Positions 1 through 11,818 of a stretch of DNA of 64,000 nucleotides are shown in pieces. Origin of the DNA: Trachythela sp. YZ-2020 (lineage: Eukaryota > Cnidaria > Anthozoa > Malacalcyonacea > Clavulariidae); NCBI GenBank assembly GCA_016169945.1, contig JADLSH010000076.1, positions 439,001 through 503,000 on the forward strand, read 5' to 3'. A program made the position numbers and the translations under genes. Each line of letters starts with the position of its first letter. The stretch's first letter is position 1. The notes below the pieces were generated by a model. The model saw only the letters and a program-made list of their open reading frames with translations. It did not search any database and had not been told where the DNA came from.

Positions 1-1034
1 TTCCTGAAGCCTCACAACAGCCAGAGTCCTACATCGATGAAATACAATAACAACGAAAGTTAATAAGGGCTTAAATGTACTAAAGAGATTAACTCTTCTA
101 AACGGCACCATCGAATATCAACCGCCAAAGCATGATGACTTTGAGCGCTTGTATCTTTGGCGCCCCTCACCCAAAACGGACGAAAATACCACCAATCGAT
201 TCAGCAAACACACCTGTTCTTGGCTAATGCCAAACAAATCGCTAAACACATTGTTTTACAGATCTCCATGAGTTTTAACAACCTTTGTAATCTGATATTT
301 ATTATATCGTAAACTAATTATATATTCAGTATCTTTGATCGATTATAACTTCTGTTTTAAAAACTGTGTGATCTTCGCTAATACACCGTTTTATAGAGCT
401 TTAAACACAGTACATACTGACCAACGTTCAAAGAAAAACAATAAAAATTGACAAAGTTACGGTGAAATTTGAAATGTAGCGTACGGGTCAAACCGGATTT
501 GGCCGGAATGAATTCCCCAGGGTACAATACCCTATATAAGTTTTTTGTCGGGACTGAAGAGTGTGAGCAAAACATATATAGTCAAACTGTGGCAAGCACG
601 TGCATGCTGGAAAATAGCCGATAAATAAAACAAAATTCAAAATAAATATTTCTATTTGCCGTATCGCAGTCAAGTTTTACCAAATAAAGACACAGATAAA
701 AAGCTAAATTTCGACCATTAGAAGTCTGTGGATATAATAAACATATGAAAAGATATTAAAGATTGTTTGAGTTGAACTGAAGTATGACTGGAGGTATGTT
801 TGGGATTAAACTTTTAATGTTTAGTCTTTTTCTAATGTTTAGTTGGCAGAATTGCCCACTGTTAAAAAGCGTATTTTGTAAGGATTCCAATGGTGTTAAT
901 TTCATTGCCAGGGGGTAAATATTCTGCAAAGGAGATCGTACTCAAAGTGCTCTTGCGACAACTTGTGACAACATAATTAAAATACGACCGACCAGAATGA
1001 GTTAAGAGAATTCGTAGACCTTGAAAAATTACTG
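1..1034. other. No recognisable gene
   Basis: AT-rich sequence with only short random open frames. I see no domain, repeat array or splice-bounded exon here. Confidence 0.5.
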
Positions 1035-1341
1035 ATTGTTTTATAAAACCTTGGTGCAACCATACTTCGAATATTGTTCTCAAGTGTGGGGTAGCCTCGG
1101 TTTCACGCTTGCAGATAAATTGCAGCACCTGCAAAACAGAGCTGTGCACATCATTACCAAGTGTGGATATGAGATCCGTTCTCACAAATTATTGTGAAAC
1201 CTAAACCTTGATAACCTGGAGACTAGAAGGAACCAACAACTTGCAACATTAATATTTCAGGTCAGACATTCAATGGTTCCTAACTCCATCTCAAACATTT
1301 TTCAAAGAACCGATAAGGTACATAATTATCAAACGAGACAG
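1035..1341 (+). pseudogene. LINE reverse transcriptase, C-terminal fragment
   Basis: The plus-strand frame reads through YFEYCSQVWGS and LQNRAVHIITK, then NYQTR. This is the thumb/C-terminal region typical of non-LTR retrotransposon reverse transcriptases (the family motif is Y...VWG....L..LQ.RA.R.I). One in-frame TGA lies near 1195. Both ends are missing: no RT catalytic motifs precede it, and the similarity stops at about 1341, where unrelated sequence begins. It is a dead 5'-truncated fragment. The exact LINE clade cannot be assigned from so little sequence. Confidence 0.75.
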
Positions 1342-2030
1342 GTACAAGCCACAGAATATATTGAACCACTTTTGGATGGCATAACTCTTCAACAGTATGC
1401 CGAGCAAGATGATGCCATGATAACAAGTCGCAATGACACAGCTGATCCTGATGGGGAACAAACACTTGTGGAGCGTGTGATGAATTGCTTTGCTTTGGAT
1501 GAACACGAAGTGATAGCTGCAGATGAGGAAGCCGCTGCCGCCGCCGCCATTGTTGCATAGGTGGCAGTGTGTTGGGTTTTTGATATATGGTTGTGGTTGT
1601 AAGGACGGTAGCGGAGAAATATGGGGGAGGTCATTCAGTAGAAACGCACTCAACAATGTGTTTAAATCGAATTGGTCTGACTACAATGGTGTTGCAGATG
1701 GAAGTTGTAGAATACATTGTTGTTGAATTTGCTGTGATGAAGCAGGTTCAACATAGATTTGACACGGTGATGGTCTTGGAGATTTTATTTCAATGGTGAT
1801 GGAGGTGGTGGCTGTGATTTCACATCTATTGGCAATGCTGGCAGAATTGATTTAGATTTTTTGGTGATTGTGTACATTGTTGTGTCTTTTCTTTTTCTTG
1901 TTTTATTTTCTATTTCTTTAATTTGTAATTGTAGTTTTAATTTCCTAATTTGCAATTGAAGACTGTCTTCAACATCATCCACATCCTCGAAGTTCAGGTT
2001 TGATGTTTTTCTAGTGTGGTTTATATGCAT
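1342..2030 (-). other. Unresolved coding-like segment
   Basis: On the minus strand 2030-1785 encodes an 81-residue open frame. It has an acidic patch (FEDVDDVED), a Leu/Lys-rich heptad stretch likely to form a coiled coil, and a basic C-terminus with a proline run. Such tails occur in Myb/SANT-like proteins of Harbinger-type transposons, but no DNA-binding domain is visible, so this is only a possibility. The plus strand of 1342-1560 also has an open acidic frame ending in an alanine run (GCC repeat, 1534-1551). Neither reading is established. Confidence 0.25.
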
Positions 2031-2595
2031 AATTACACTCAGGTTTTTATCCCTGCTTTAAACAGAAATGAAGAAAAACATGTTACCACAGTAACGACAA
2101 TAATATTGTTTTGTTATGGTAACATTTTATGTCTAGAAAATTATGTTATCATAATAACATTATTCTATTATGACAATATTTTGTTAGCACATTTTTTTAT
2201 TAATGTCAGTGACATTTTGTTGAAAAGTTGTTATAAGCGTGCTAACATATTTAAATACAGCAGTTGACTGTTGTGTAAAACTACCTGAAAAATATAATGA
2301 GAACTTCAACTTTTCGAGCGAAGGCCCTTAATCTGGAAGATAGTAGAATGGGTTGGGGGGAAACATGTGTTTTAATACTGAATACAAAAGCAATCACATG
2401 ATAAAAAAATAAACCAATCAGATTGATTTAATCAAAACAAACTATAAACAAAATATGGAAATCACATCACAAAATATATTAGCTATTTAGGAGCAGCGAA
2501 CAAAGATAACAAAGCAAGACAGAAAATAAGGAACAAAATATTAGAGGAGGTGAGATGTAGAGTATCTGCTGATGGCAGGCATAAACAGATAGGAG

Positions 2596-2806
2596 TTAAA
2601 TGTAAGAGAGGCACTCATTAATGCCAAGAGGATGAGTGGTGCCAAGTTGGGAAATGAGATGCATTTCTTGGCTTTTGCAGCTATCATTACTACCAGAAAT
2701 GGGACACAGAGCTCTAATTTTCATATCTGAATCACTGTGATTGCCAGTGTTGAAATGTCTGGCAACAGGTTGTTTAGCATCATTGTTTACAACAGCACGA
2801 CAATGC
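2596..2806 (-). pseudogene. Penelope-like element GIY-YIG tail fragment
   Basis: The minus strand reads QPVARHFNTGNHSD, then an intervening stretch, then MHLISQLGTTHPLGINE and a TAA stop at 2596-2598. This pattern (PVARHFN..H, then a residue run ending in LGT.HP.GINE near the C-terminus) is the end of the GIY-YIG endonuclease region of Penelope-like retroelements. Nothing upstream of this tail is preserved. It lies in the 790-bp block that splits the left arm of the surrounding inverted-repeat element, so it probably arrived with that insertion. Confidence 0.6.
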
Positions 2807-3832
2807 TCACCAAATATCTACCAGTTTCATGAAATGAGAGGAGGTGCACATGAAACTGTGCATACACAAACTTGAAAAAATAAGGCTGTACTTTTTCATT
2901 TCTGAGTGATTGCAAATATATGTCAAGAGTGGCGATAATTCTGGCAGAAAATAAAAATAAAAGAGCTCAAGAAACTCTGAAAAAGACTTAAAAAGCCAGC
3001 ACAAATGCTCATACCTATCCCTCACTATGTTTGAGGCATAAACTGAGGGCAAAATGAAGGATTAAATCTATAAATATCCGCGAAGCAATACTGATTTTGC
3101 TTCCCATTTTCTTTCGTTGGAAATATCATAAAAGGTAAAGCAATTTAATTCACAAATAAGCTAAAACAAATTAGAAATATACAGCATAGTTTTAGCAATC
3201 TCAGTTATTCGTAGCAATAACAGTGACGAACTGTATAGAGCCTCAAACAAGTGTGAAGGCAGATGAGGCTATTTGAATGCCAGTTACTATATTATAATCA
3301 AACACAAGCACAAAATGATAAAAATTGGACGTATATAAAGTATGGATTGAACAAACCACCAACATTCTTTGTCTCTTCAAGTTTACATGAAAGCCAACCA
3401 GAAATACAGTTCAATATTAGAAAATTTTCATTGTAATTGTTATATATTGGCTATGCAATAGTAAGTAGTAACTACATGTTATGATTTACATTATGTTGGG
3501 GGGAGGGTTTTTTGGGAAAACAAGCCTTTGCAGTTGTCGAGCTAGCTTGCTCTACCAACTAAAGACAAATTTAACTGTCTTGATTACTTACTAGGCAAAG
3601 TGAGCTAACTCGGACCTACCTTAATACAAATACCCACATATTTGGTTCTTATGTTCCATCCTAAATTTTACATTAGGCTAAAACAAAGTCAGATGATGAT
3701 ATGGTTAGCAGGGAATATAATCCAAGGACCTGGCAATAGGATGTGAAGGTGGCAAAGGTGGTCATGTCAAGAATTTTGAATAGGATAAATTACTAATGGA
3801 AGGACCAGAGCTGCCAAAGAATTATTGTACTC

Positions 3833-4276
3833 CTACACGCGTAAAAACGCACAAATTGTAACAAGTCTGCAAACAAGTTGTTACAAATCTGTTCACAAGC
3901 TGTCAACAAGTTGTCTTCGCACTGCTTGTTCTCAGTTGTTGTAACAAGTTTGGAACAAGCTGTTAACAACTTGTAACAAGCTTGATGGAAGTATCAGACT
4001 TGTTACAAGGTTGTTCTAACAGGTCTGTCACAGCCATGATACAACAAGAATGTTACAAATCGACAACTCAAGGTTGTAACAATATTGTTATATCAAGCAT
4101 GTAAATAGACTTGTTGGAACAACCTTGTAACAAGTCTGATAATGCCATCAAGCTTGTTACAATTTGTTAACAAGTTGTTCCATACTTGTTGACAACTTGG
4201 GACAAGCAGTGCGAAGACACTTGTTCATGGCTTGTTGGCAGACTTGTTACAAGATGTGAGATTTTTGCATGTGTAG
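3833..4276. mobile_element. Palindromic foldback MITE (444 bp)
   Basis: The left half (CTACACGCGTAAAAACGCAC onward) is the near-complete reverse complement of the right half, which ends in TTTTTGCATGTGTAG. Homology runs through most of both arms and meets near 4060, so the transcript would fold into one long hairpin. The arms are also built from repeated ACTTGTTACAAG-like palindromic words. There is no coding capacity. The target-site duplication is not resolved; a TAC on both sides is the only candidate. Confidence 0.8.
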
Positions 4277-5238
4277 TACAACCTCTATAATAGTAATTAA
4301 CAGTGATACTAAAAACTGTACTGTCTACAATAAATCAGTTACTATAATTGTTTAAACATTTGAGAAATTATGACTGATTTAGTGTGAAAAATAATTTAAA
4401 ATGGAAAGCATCATCTTACTTTTATTATGGTGGAGTGATTTGTAAAATATTCCCAGGAAATTTGTTGCATACAGTGGATTTAAAATATGCCAAATATCAT
4501 ATTGTGAAGTAATTTTGTAAGACCGGCAACTTGTTAAAATGCTGAAAATCAGATCATTCAGATTAGGGTAGTGAATATTTTGTGAATTATAATAAAAAAA
4601 AGATCCTTGAAACCATAAAATATATCATTATAACATATAATGTCAAGACAAGTAAAATTGTCTGGTATTAATTAGTAAAATAACAAAGTAGGGTGCATAA
4701 CAGGTTCTGAATGGGCAAAGGCTATTTTGGGAGAGGGTCAGACTCTTGACAGTCATTCTGTTTGCACAGTACTTCAGATGATGGAGACAATTTGCTGGCT
4801 ATTTATCATATACATTTTTGTTGTACATGTTATGGAAAAACAAAATTTATATTACGTTATGTTTGCAATATATATCAGAGTTCTATATATCCAATATAAG
4901 TTCCAGTGTTCCTGGGTTCCCTTGCCCAGATAACCATGGTGCTGTTTGTCATCCTTGTCTTATATCAGCTATTATTTAGGGTCATATTCTTGTTCACACC
5001 ATCAACATCAATTGTCCTTATTTATTATTTATTATAATATAGTAACTGGCGTTCAAATAGCCTCATCGGCGTTCACTGTTATTGCTACAAATAACTGAGA
5101 TTGCTAAAATTATGCTTCGCTTTTGTATTCACCCCCGACCCATTCTGCTAACTTCCAGACTAAGGGCCTTTGCTCAAAATGTTGAAGTTCTCATTGTATT
5201 TTTTCAGGTTAGTTTTACACAACAGTCAACCGCCGTAT

Positions 5239-7630
5239 ATTCCTTTACTCTACCCACACTGGCACCACACATACTGTAGATTATTAGAGGGGTGAACCCC
5301 CTAGTTGGCTAGTTGGAAGCTAGAATAATGTTTGAATAACATGAAAAAAATAGAGAAAATTGGATTCTAATTTCTGGTTTAGTAGCTATAACAATAAAGA
5401 AATGAATGAGAGATGAATAATTTCCTTAATTCGCACGGACTGAAAGACTGGTGTCTAGTCTTCTTAATTTGTGTGCAAAGGTTCCTGGATTACAGTCATC
5501 ATACCTGCATATTTTTGTAATGGTTTGTGTTTATATTTTTCAATATTTTAATACATTTTGTTACCAAGATGAACTAGATTTTCTGTACTAATACATCTGC
5601 AACTACTGAGTAATATCCAGGTAAGAATCATTGTTATGTTTTATGTGTAACAGAGCGATTTTATTAGGAAATATTGGCAAGCTTTGTTTGTGAATTTTAA
5701 GCATGTTGTCCCACATAAAATTTGAATTTGCCACACACAGTTGGTATCTCGCTCGATTGAATAATAATTAAAGGGTTTTGTAGATGGAAAATTACTGAGT
5801 GTAAATTATATATGGCCAATCAGAGTCATGCATCCAAAATATGCTGTATTTTGTAAGCTGAAATGCTTCTTCGATTCTACGTAGTCAGCTTTGCATGACT
5901 ATTATATATTTTCACATAGTTTGAAACCAGCCCAAGAATGTAAAATCACTGTGCACATTGTCCAGCTATTAATACATGACATGTAAATGTTCGAATGCCT
6001 GATTGATATATTTTCATTGTGAGAAATTTATGCACCAGTCAAAGCAGATTTAGTACCAGAAATATTCTCCCTTGAGGATATGGAACTTATTGCAAAAAAT
6101 CTAAAATTGATTATGATTTTAGCAATGACTGTACAGTAATTTAATCCAATAGTAGGCAATGGTAGGGGTACCAGGGTTCATGGATGTTTTTGTGTCTGTG
6201 AGCAAAATTTATTGCCTTTCAAAATGTGCTTTCAAATTGGACTACATCTATTTTAGAATTCTATATAATGTTCCTGCACAAACTGAAAACATGTCTGTGA
6301 GCAGTGCTTGCACATGTTAATTATGCCTGACCGTGGTTGTGCGATATTATGCATGAATGGTTGTATTATTAGTTATAATTTGAATATGTAAATTACTGTA
6401 TGTAAACCTAGAGACAAACTAATATAATCAGCATAGAGTTCACGTTTAATCAGACCAGAACCAAGTAGTAATAGAGATGTGCCCTAATTCCCCATACTTC
6501 AATTTACTATGATGTTTACCCACCCCCAAAGGATTGGTTGATGTTGGCAGGTTAACCAAACTGTTTGCCCATGACTCTTTTTAACCAATAAGACAATTTG
6601 CTTGTCAACTTGCAGATTTTACTTGTCAAAGGGAGAGTGTTTGGATATACTTGCGAAATATGTTACATACCAAGCTGTCAGGTTGTCTAATACTGACAGA
6701 TACTGCATATTTGGACCTGGTGAAACAATGAATATTTATGTATGGTTCACCTTGCCCTCAGGACTCAAAAGTTGACAATTACACATTGCTGGACAAGATG
6801 AACCCAATGGTACATGGATTGAATGACTGCAGCAAGTTATGTGTGTTTGATATTTGCCAATATGACAATGTAAAAAGTATTCAGATCATGGAAAACTTGA
6901 GGTTGCAGTCTTTTGGAAATCACATGTCCGCAAACTTTGAGACAATTAGTATTGAGAACTCTTAACTGCTCACTTACGGTAAACCTGTTGCCTTAATTTA
7001 CTATTATACTCTGTCCAATACCAGGCAGTTTCTGAACCAATATGCAACAACCTGTTTAGCCAGGGAATTTTACTGAATTGGTTGTCATACTAACGAGCAT
7101 GCATTTAAGTTATGTTTACTTGTTCTTGAATGTCACCTTGGTTACACATGCACTTGAGTTTTGGTATAATATCAGGCCACCTGATTTAGCCTGGTCTGCA
7201 GATGGATCAATGTGTATATTTTGCTTACAGGGCACACCAGCCATGGTTTAAATAACTTCAAATAAAACATAAGTAGACATATGTAGTTGTCCTTAAGTAA
7301 CATTGTATTAAGTAAACATTTGTTTGATTGAGGCCAAGGAGCTACTGTTAAAATAAAAACTTGCTAAAAGTAGTCTGTTTAATTAAAAATGATAACATTT
7401 ATGAATAAAAGTAAGTTAAAAATTAATGATTTGTGTAAAATTGTGTGATTTTATTAAAATTTGCCAAAAATCTAACTCTACGTTCGTTTTTCAGAACAAA
7501 GTCTTTAGCAATCAAACTTAAGTCCAGTTCTGGCCTTGTTTACATGCACAACAATAAGATTGTTGTAGCGTGCTGCCGTCATTGTGCTCCTTAGATACCT
7601 TGAAAAAGGCCGTTTAACTGCATCACTTAC
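5239..7630. other. Gene-free stretch with faint interspersed repeats
   Basis: No convincing gene. Around 6555-6620 and 6968-7060 there are diverged copies of an interspersed repeat (CTGTCCAATACCAGGC and ACTTGTCAA words) that recurs near 4640-4700, 41700-41930 and 50230-50480. A 75-residue plus-strand frame at 6738-6965 has no recognisable domain and no splice-site support. Confidence 0.4.
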
Positions 7631-7773
7631 TTGCCGAGCACGGTTTCAATGTTCATCAATACAGAATATATTTCTTGATCGAAACGTTCCCGTAGTGCAG
7701 CCATATATTCGGGCTGCAACTTTTTCTCGTTTTCGCCTAGCAGCTCTAGGCATGATGATTTTGAGTAGATGTC
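7631..7773 (-). other. Orphan exon, unknown gene
   Basis: On the minus strand a CAATCAG acceptor precedes an open 143-nt block and a perfect GTAAGTG donor follows it (5'-CGGCAA then gtaagtg). The block encodes a hydrophilic, likely helical segment containing LELLGENEKKLQ and MAALRERFDQ. Good splice sites and codon-like sequence make it a plausible exon, but no partner exons were found and I do not recognise the protein. It could be a host-gene remnant or part of a transposon gene. Confidence 0.35.
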
Positions 7774-8062
7774 CTGATTGAATATTGTAAATTTGTAATT
7801 ATTATTATGATTTGTCAACAGTCTTGTAAGAACAATGGTCTGAGAAACAATACGACGGGAGAAATGCGTAGCTGTAGAATTTATAGTCTCATGTGGATCA
7901 TAAATTGCGATTTCTAATTGGTTAAGCTAGGGGGTGGACTTCTGCGAAGACAATCACACTCGACAATCACAATTTTTTATCCTGGGCAATCAAGATAAAA
8001 AACCAAGCTATAGCCATTTTTGCATGGTGTCGATTGAATTTTTTTCTTCTTATTAGCGTATT

Positions 8063-8715
8063 ATGCGTATACGACTCCAAGTGGTTCCAAACTATATATT
8101 TACTTCTGCCAGCAGTGCACTTGTTAGCTCAAGGGGGCATTTACAGCCATTTGCATCCAAGCCCAAACAAGCCCAAACGAAGTTGATTCTGTCCGATAAT
8201 GGACTTCAAATGGTTGGAGCTGAGAATGAGCTTAGAGCAATGATTGAAGGATGGGACAAGAACAAGTTAAAAGAGTACTGTGCCGACAGAGGAATAACCT
8301 GGCAGTTACGACACCTCTTGCCCCTCACCAGAATGGATGTTCGGAATCAATGGTGAAGTCCTGCAAGTTAGCTCTTAAGAGCAATTGGAGACACTTTATT
8401 GGCTCCGATGACGGAGCATATCTTTGTCCTAATGATATTCTCCTAGACAGAGCTACCAACGCTGTTCCACAAGGACCGTTTCGAGAAACTAAGAACCCAT
8501 GTCACCGGTTTGAAATCTGTCAAAGGATCATCGACTCGTTCTGGAAGAAATGGTCTGTCGAAGTACTGCCTCATCTGGTGCCAAGAAAAAAATGGAACCA
8601 GAAATGTAGAAATATTAGCCTGGATGATTGGGTCGTCGTCGCTGATCCCAACGCAGTTCGCAGAAACTGGCAGATGGCTAAATATGACACACGGGCAGAT
8701 AAGTCAGGTTTATAA
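8063..8715 (+). pseudogene. BEL/Pao retrotransposon integrase remnant
   Basis: Two overlapping plus frames join at about 8300. The first holds LILSDNGLQMVGAENEL, with the integrase second-aspartate motif SDNG. The second starts TTPLAPHQNGCSESMVK, with the catalytic-glutamate region HQNG..E, and continues through PNDILLDRATNAVP and RKKWNQKCRN to the C-terminal DDWVVVAD segment. The order matches the RNase H-fold integrase core and C-terminal region of BEL/Pao-type LTR polyproteins. A frameshift near 8300 and a missing block after KSCKLALKSN show that it is dead. No LTRs were found. Confidence 0.85.
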
Positions 8716-9100
8716 CCATAATTATCTTAGTGCTTGCATCTTGCCTCCCTGACAATTAGCACTTGTCATATAGCATAAATTGTCACTTAGACTTAACAGT
8801 GATAAAAATCTGACTATTACAACTATGTACCGATATAGGTATTGATAAAAATGAATAAACAAGATATTTTCAAACTGTACTCAACCATATACCGGCCCCA
8901 CCATCTACCAACCCCACCCTATATGATAAATACCATTGTCCTTGATAAATACTGTGGCGTAAGATGTGCTTCCTATTTTATGCAATCTGTATAAAAGTAT
9001 TAAGATAAATTGCAGCAAAGAGAGCTGTTAGTAAACGCACTTTAATGTGTCTTTTTCAACATTTATAGAATGAATGGTAAATCATGATTCAATCAATGGT
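8716..9100. other. No recognisable gene
   Basis: Short AT-rich spacer between the BEL/Pao remnant and the first Penelope-like fragment. Nothing was identified in it. Confidence 0.5.
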
Positions 9101-9142
9101 TTGATGATTCTTTTACAGATGAAACAGCCTGTTGCAGACAAG
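9101..9142 (+). ncRNA. Hammerhead ribozyme fragment, PLE-A class
   Basis: TTGATGA, the TTCTTTTACAGAT stem-II region, GAAA, then CAGCCTGTT and GCAGACAAG. The first core base is T instead of C and the 5' strand of stem I is absent. This is a broken copy of the class described at 20182-20237. Confidence 0.6.
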
Positions 9143-9204
9143 TTTTGAGGTAAGCTCTAACTAACTATTTAAGACTATTCGTAGACCTAAACCTACACAC
9201 ACAC

Positions 9205-9745
9205 ACACATGCAACAGGCTGTTTCATCTGTAAAAGAATCATCAGGCAGTGACAAGTATCGAAAGAAATGACCGCTTATATGCTTCCTGCCGGAACATGG
9301 GGGTGTATGTGGGAGACAATGTGTGCCTGCATGGCTTTGTTTGCGTTGTTTACGCGAAATTATTTCAGCTCTTTTGTCGAGTAAACAATTCTTGTTTTTT
9401 TCGTTCAAAATACAAAATTTTTCTTCTAAACATAAATTGCATCGTTTTGATCCCCTGTGTCATTTGCAGGCTTTTTATGCTGAAAAGATTTAGTGTGGTT
9501 GACCAATTGCTCTTTGAATGTGGTTGCAGTCATACCAATGTAATTTTTTATCGTGTTTGTATCGCTTACTGTGACTGCTGCTTTGTATATATCCCTAGTC
9601 ATGCATTGTTTTTGAAGCGGGCAAATGGTGTTTTCTCTACAACTGCAATTGGTAGTGTCCCTATCCTGTGGCTTGTTATTCCTAGATATGCGTGCATTGT
9701 GTTTAGTGACTACCGACTTGACATTGTCATGCAGCTGTAACTTAC
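9205..9745 (-). pseudogene. Penelope-like element A, 3' part (minus copy)
   Basis: Reverse complement of the C-terminal part of the PLE-A protein. It covers the Cys-rich linker (NCSC then CPLQKQC-like), the GIY-YIG core (NYIGMTATTF) and the QHKK segment, followed by the 3' untranslated region with a hammerhead at 9209-9257. Sequence after the QHKK segment is truncated relative to the fuller copies at 17.2-20.2 kb, with a fusion to the GGSKRCNL region. Several frame breaks. It is joined head-to-head to the plus copy starting at 9757. Confidence 0.75.
9209..9257 (-). ncRNA. Hammerhead ribozyme, PLE-A class, 3' arm damaged
   Basis: On the minus strand ACTTGT, CACTGC, CTGATGA, the TTCTTTTACAGAT region, GAAA, CAGCCTG and TT are all present. 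The outer 3' strand of stem I is replaced by a CA-repeat (ATGTGTGTG), so the ACTTGT/ACAAGT pairing is lost. Core residues are intact. Confidence 0.6.
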
Positions 9746-9756
9746 TTTAACTGTAT

Positions 9757-10236
9757 TACGCCCTATAGGAAGCCCATAGGCCCTATGGGAAGCCCAATGA
9801 CGATCCACCATACATAAATATGCACTCTAATCACCCACCGAGCATTACAAGGCATCAATTAACAAGCGCATCACACTTCTTTCATCAGATGAGCAAATGT
9901 TTCAGGAATCTGCACCCATATATCAGAACGCACTTAGGCATAGCAGCTTTATCAGAACTGCACTCAACACACACCGCAACAACAACGCAGGAATAGGCAA
10001 CGCAATATCATTTGGGTCAACCCACCATTTAGCAAGAGTGTTAGCACAAACATAGGACGTAATTTCCTTAGTCTAATTGACAAACATTTTCCAACACACC
10101 ACAAACTCCATAAATTTTTTAACAGAAATACAGTTAAAGTAAGTTACAGCATGAACAATGTCAAGTCAGTAATCACTAAACACAATGCATGCATATCTAG
10201 GAATAACAAGCCACAGGATAGGGACACTACCAATTG
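9757..10236 (+). pseudogene. Penelope-like element A, central part (plus copy)
   Basis: Encodes in broken frames the region between the RT and the GIY-YIG domain: RKPNDDP, then the ASINKRI region, NIIWFNPPFS (the W is lost here) and [11 protein letters not shown]. It stops before the endonuclease and is fused at about 10240 to half of a palindromic MITE. Together with 9205-9745 it forms an inverted pair of partial PLE-A copies meeting at 9746-9756. Confidence 0.7.
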
Positions 10237-10243
10237 CAGGTGT

Positions 10244-10590
10244 ATTGCAGGTAGAAGGCCAACTGTTAGAATAAAAGAGCATATCTATTCAAGAAACATT
10301 TCTAACTTCAACTTCACTTCATTTAAATAATACTTACGATAAAATGGTAACGGTTATCAAGTTAGTTTAATAGGCCGTTTTTAGCTAATTCTCGACACTT
10401 CCAAAAGTGTTTGGTCAAGTTTAAACGCAGCTATCTCAGTCAATATTACATGCAAATGCACATGGCATATAGCAAAATTTAAGTTAGATATCGCTGAATG
10501 CAAAGCATCTTGTTTAAGTCCAATAGCTCTTAGTTTTTAAGTTATACTAAATCAAACAGTCATACTTGTTTTTGCCCCACCCAGTATATA
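10244..10590. mobile_element. Half copy of the 16.5-17.1 kb palindromic MITE
   Basis: Matches the right half of the foldback element at 16795-17117 over its whole length, ending in TTTTTGCCCCACCC beside a (TA)n tract. The left half is missing, replaced by PLE-A sequence. Confidence 0.7.
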
Positions 10591-10599
10591 TATATATAG

Positions 10600-10690
10600 T
10601 CAAATCTGCAGACATGCATGTTTCGCCGTTCAACGGCTCGTCAGTGCAGCTTGTAACGCAGTCTAGATGCGAGTGACTTCGTATATATAT
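10600..10690 (-). repeat. Retrozyme-like unit fragment with hammerhead (core 10606-10649)
   Basis: Reverse complement carries stem-I strand CTGCA, CTGACGA, stem II GCCGTTGAACGGC, GAAA, CATGCATG, TC and TGCAG. This is the same hammerhead as in the tandem units at 22.5-23.1 kb, with the first ~40 bp of unit sequence upstream (TCTAGACTGCGTTACAAG). It sits between two short (TA)n tracts and truncates the PLE gene that follows on the same strand. Confidence 0.8.
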
Positions 10691-11330
10691 ATAATTGCGA
10701 CTTGGTAATTCCCAGTTTCGATCGTAGATTTGTTCACCATCTGTTGATAGTATGTGGAATCTAGTGCAATTAACTTCTTGGATTTATCGGGAGACGTAAT
10801 AACGACTGATTTTGGTGGTTGTTTATAGGGAAATTTCTTACTCCTCAATATATTGGCACCAGATGTTTCACACTCATTGATAATGCGAGCCATCCCACCT
10901 TTAAATTCCCTGATAGCACTCTCTGGAACATCATCATGTTTGAGTTGATCTACTGTTAATTGTAGATTGACTTTCGATAACAAACAGAGCTTGGATAAAT
11001 TTTCAGGTTGAGCGTTAACAAAGGATGGTCCCTTATCCAAAACGTTGAGAACGTCGGCGTCCAATGGTTTAGATGATAGGTTTTTAAAACCATGTGGTTT
11101 ATCCATAGGAGTGTCCTGATCGACATGATGATGAGCGAGCAACTGCTGAAACTTGTGCTGCTTGACCTTATCTAAGGAATTTCGCAAATTGTTAATTTGT
11201 TGGTCTTGTTGGACGCATTGTCTAATTTTGTTGACTTGATGGTATTGACTGTCGATGACAAGTTGTAGTTAAGAGCCAACTTCTTAGCTGATGGTGAGTT
11301 TGTAGTAAATAAGAACATTGGTTCTACGCA
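10663..11330 (-). pseudogene. Penelope-like element, N-terminal protein fragment
   Basis: A 174-residue minus frame (11187-10663) reads FKNLSSKPLDADVLNVLDKG, then NLSKLCLLSK, then VVITSPDKSKKLIALDS and YYQQM. This matches the region upstream of the RT in Penelope-like proteins (family pattern NLS...L....VL..G..F, then V..PDKG...V...Y). The reading frame continues a little upstream to about 11262, where a stop occurs. It is cut at the 3' end by the retrozyme fragment, and its last residues are read from (TA)n and retrozyme DNA. It may belong to the PLE family at 12.0-12.5 kb or to a third family. Confidence 0.65.
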
Positions 11331-11510
11331 CACAAGCGTAGATGCATTAAAGCTTTAGAAATACAAAAACAATCTGCAGCCAATACCATTATGAATGGTT
11401 GTATAGGCAGAACTATTAACATTTAATTTCTTGTCAGCTTTCAGTATAAGTATATATATATATATACACATACACATACACATACACAGCCAATTAAAAA
11501 AAGGATATAT

Positions 11511-11797
11511 ATATACAGTCAATGCAAAAAAGGTTGTCCTTCAAAATATTTAAACCTTAAACATTGAGCGCACAAGGTATGATGGGTATTACTTATTTGG
11601 AGCCTTAGATTGGCCATTAGCTTAGAAAACCAAATATTCCTACATCGTAAGTGTTTATTATATGCCCTTGCATTGTTACAAACCAAATTTACAGAGTTAA
11701 AGTCGCTAAATAGGAAGTTGTCCATCATCCCTTGCATGTGCTAATGTTTGAGGTTTAAGATTTTTGAAGGACAACCTTTTTGGAATTGGCTGTATAT
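11511..11797. mobile_element. MITE with ~60-bp inverted repeats
   Basis: The left end (AAAAAAGGTTGTCCTTCAAA at about 11525) and the right end (TTTGAAGGACAACCTTTTT at 11764-11782) are inverted copies extending about 60 bp inward (through the ACCTTAAACATTGAGC region). (TA)n flanks both sides. Its internal TTGAGCGCACAAGG segment resembles 63568-63615 near the end of the window. The minus frame inside has no recognisable domain. Confidence 0.65.
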
Positions 11798-11818
11798 ATA
11801 TATATATATATAGTCAAA

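Larger units (their letters stand above)
2255..5238. mobile_element. Inverted-repeat element with a split left arm
   Basis: The right arm (5031-5238) is a single 208-bp block. Its reverse complement matches 2255-2390 and then 3183-3299. The left arm is therefore the same repeat split by about 790 bp of extra DNA. Both arms share the strings TTGACTGTTGTGTAAAACTA and GATGAGGCTATTTGAA. The simplest reading is a non-autonomous DNA transposon of about 3 kb with ~210-250-bp terminal inverted repeats whose left arm was later invaded. No transposase is visible inside and I could not fix a target-site duplication. Confidence 0.6.

Noticed and set aside
1273..1560. A genuine 95-residue gene
   Set aside because: Its first 20 codons are the end of a LINE RT fragment and the remainder is an unrelated acidic and alanine-rich stretch; it is a fusion of debris.
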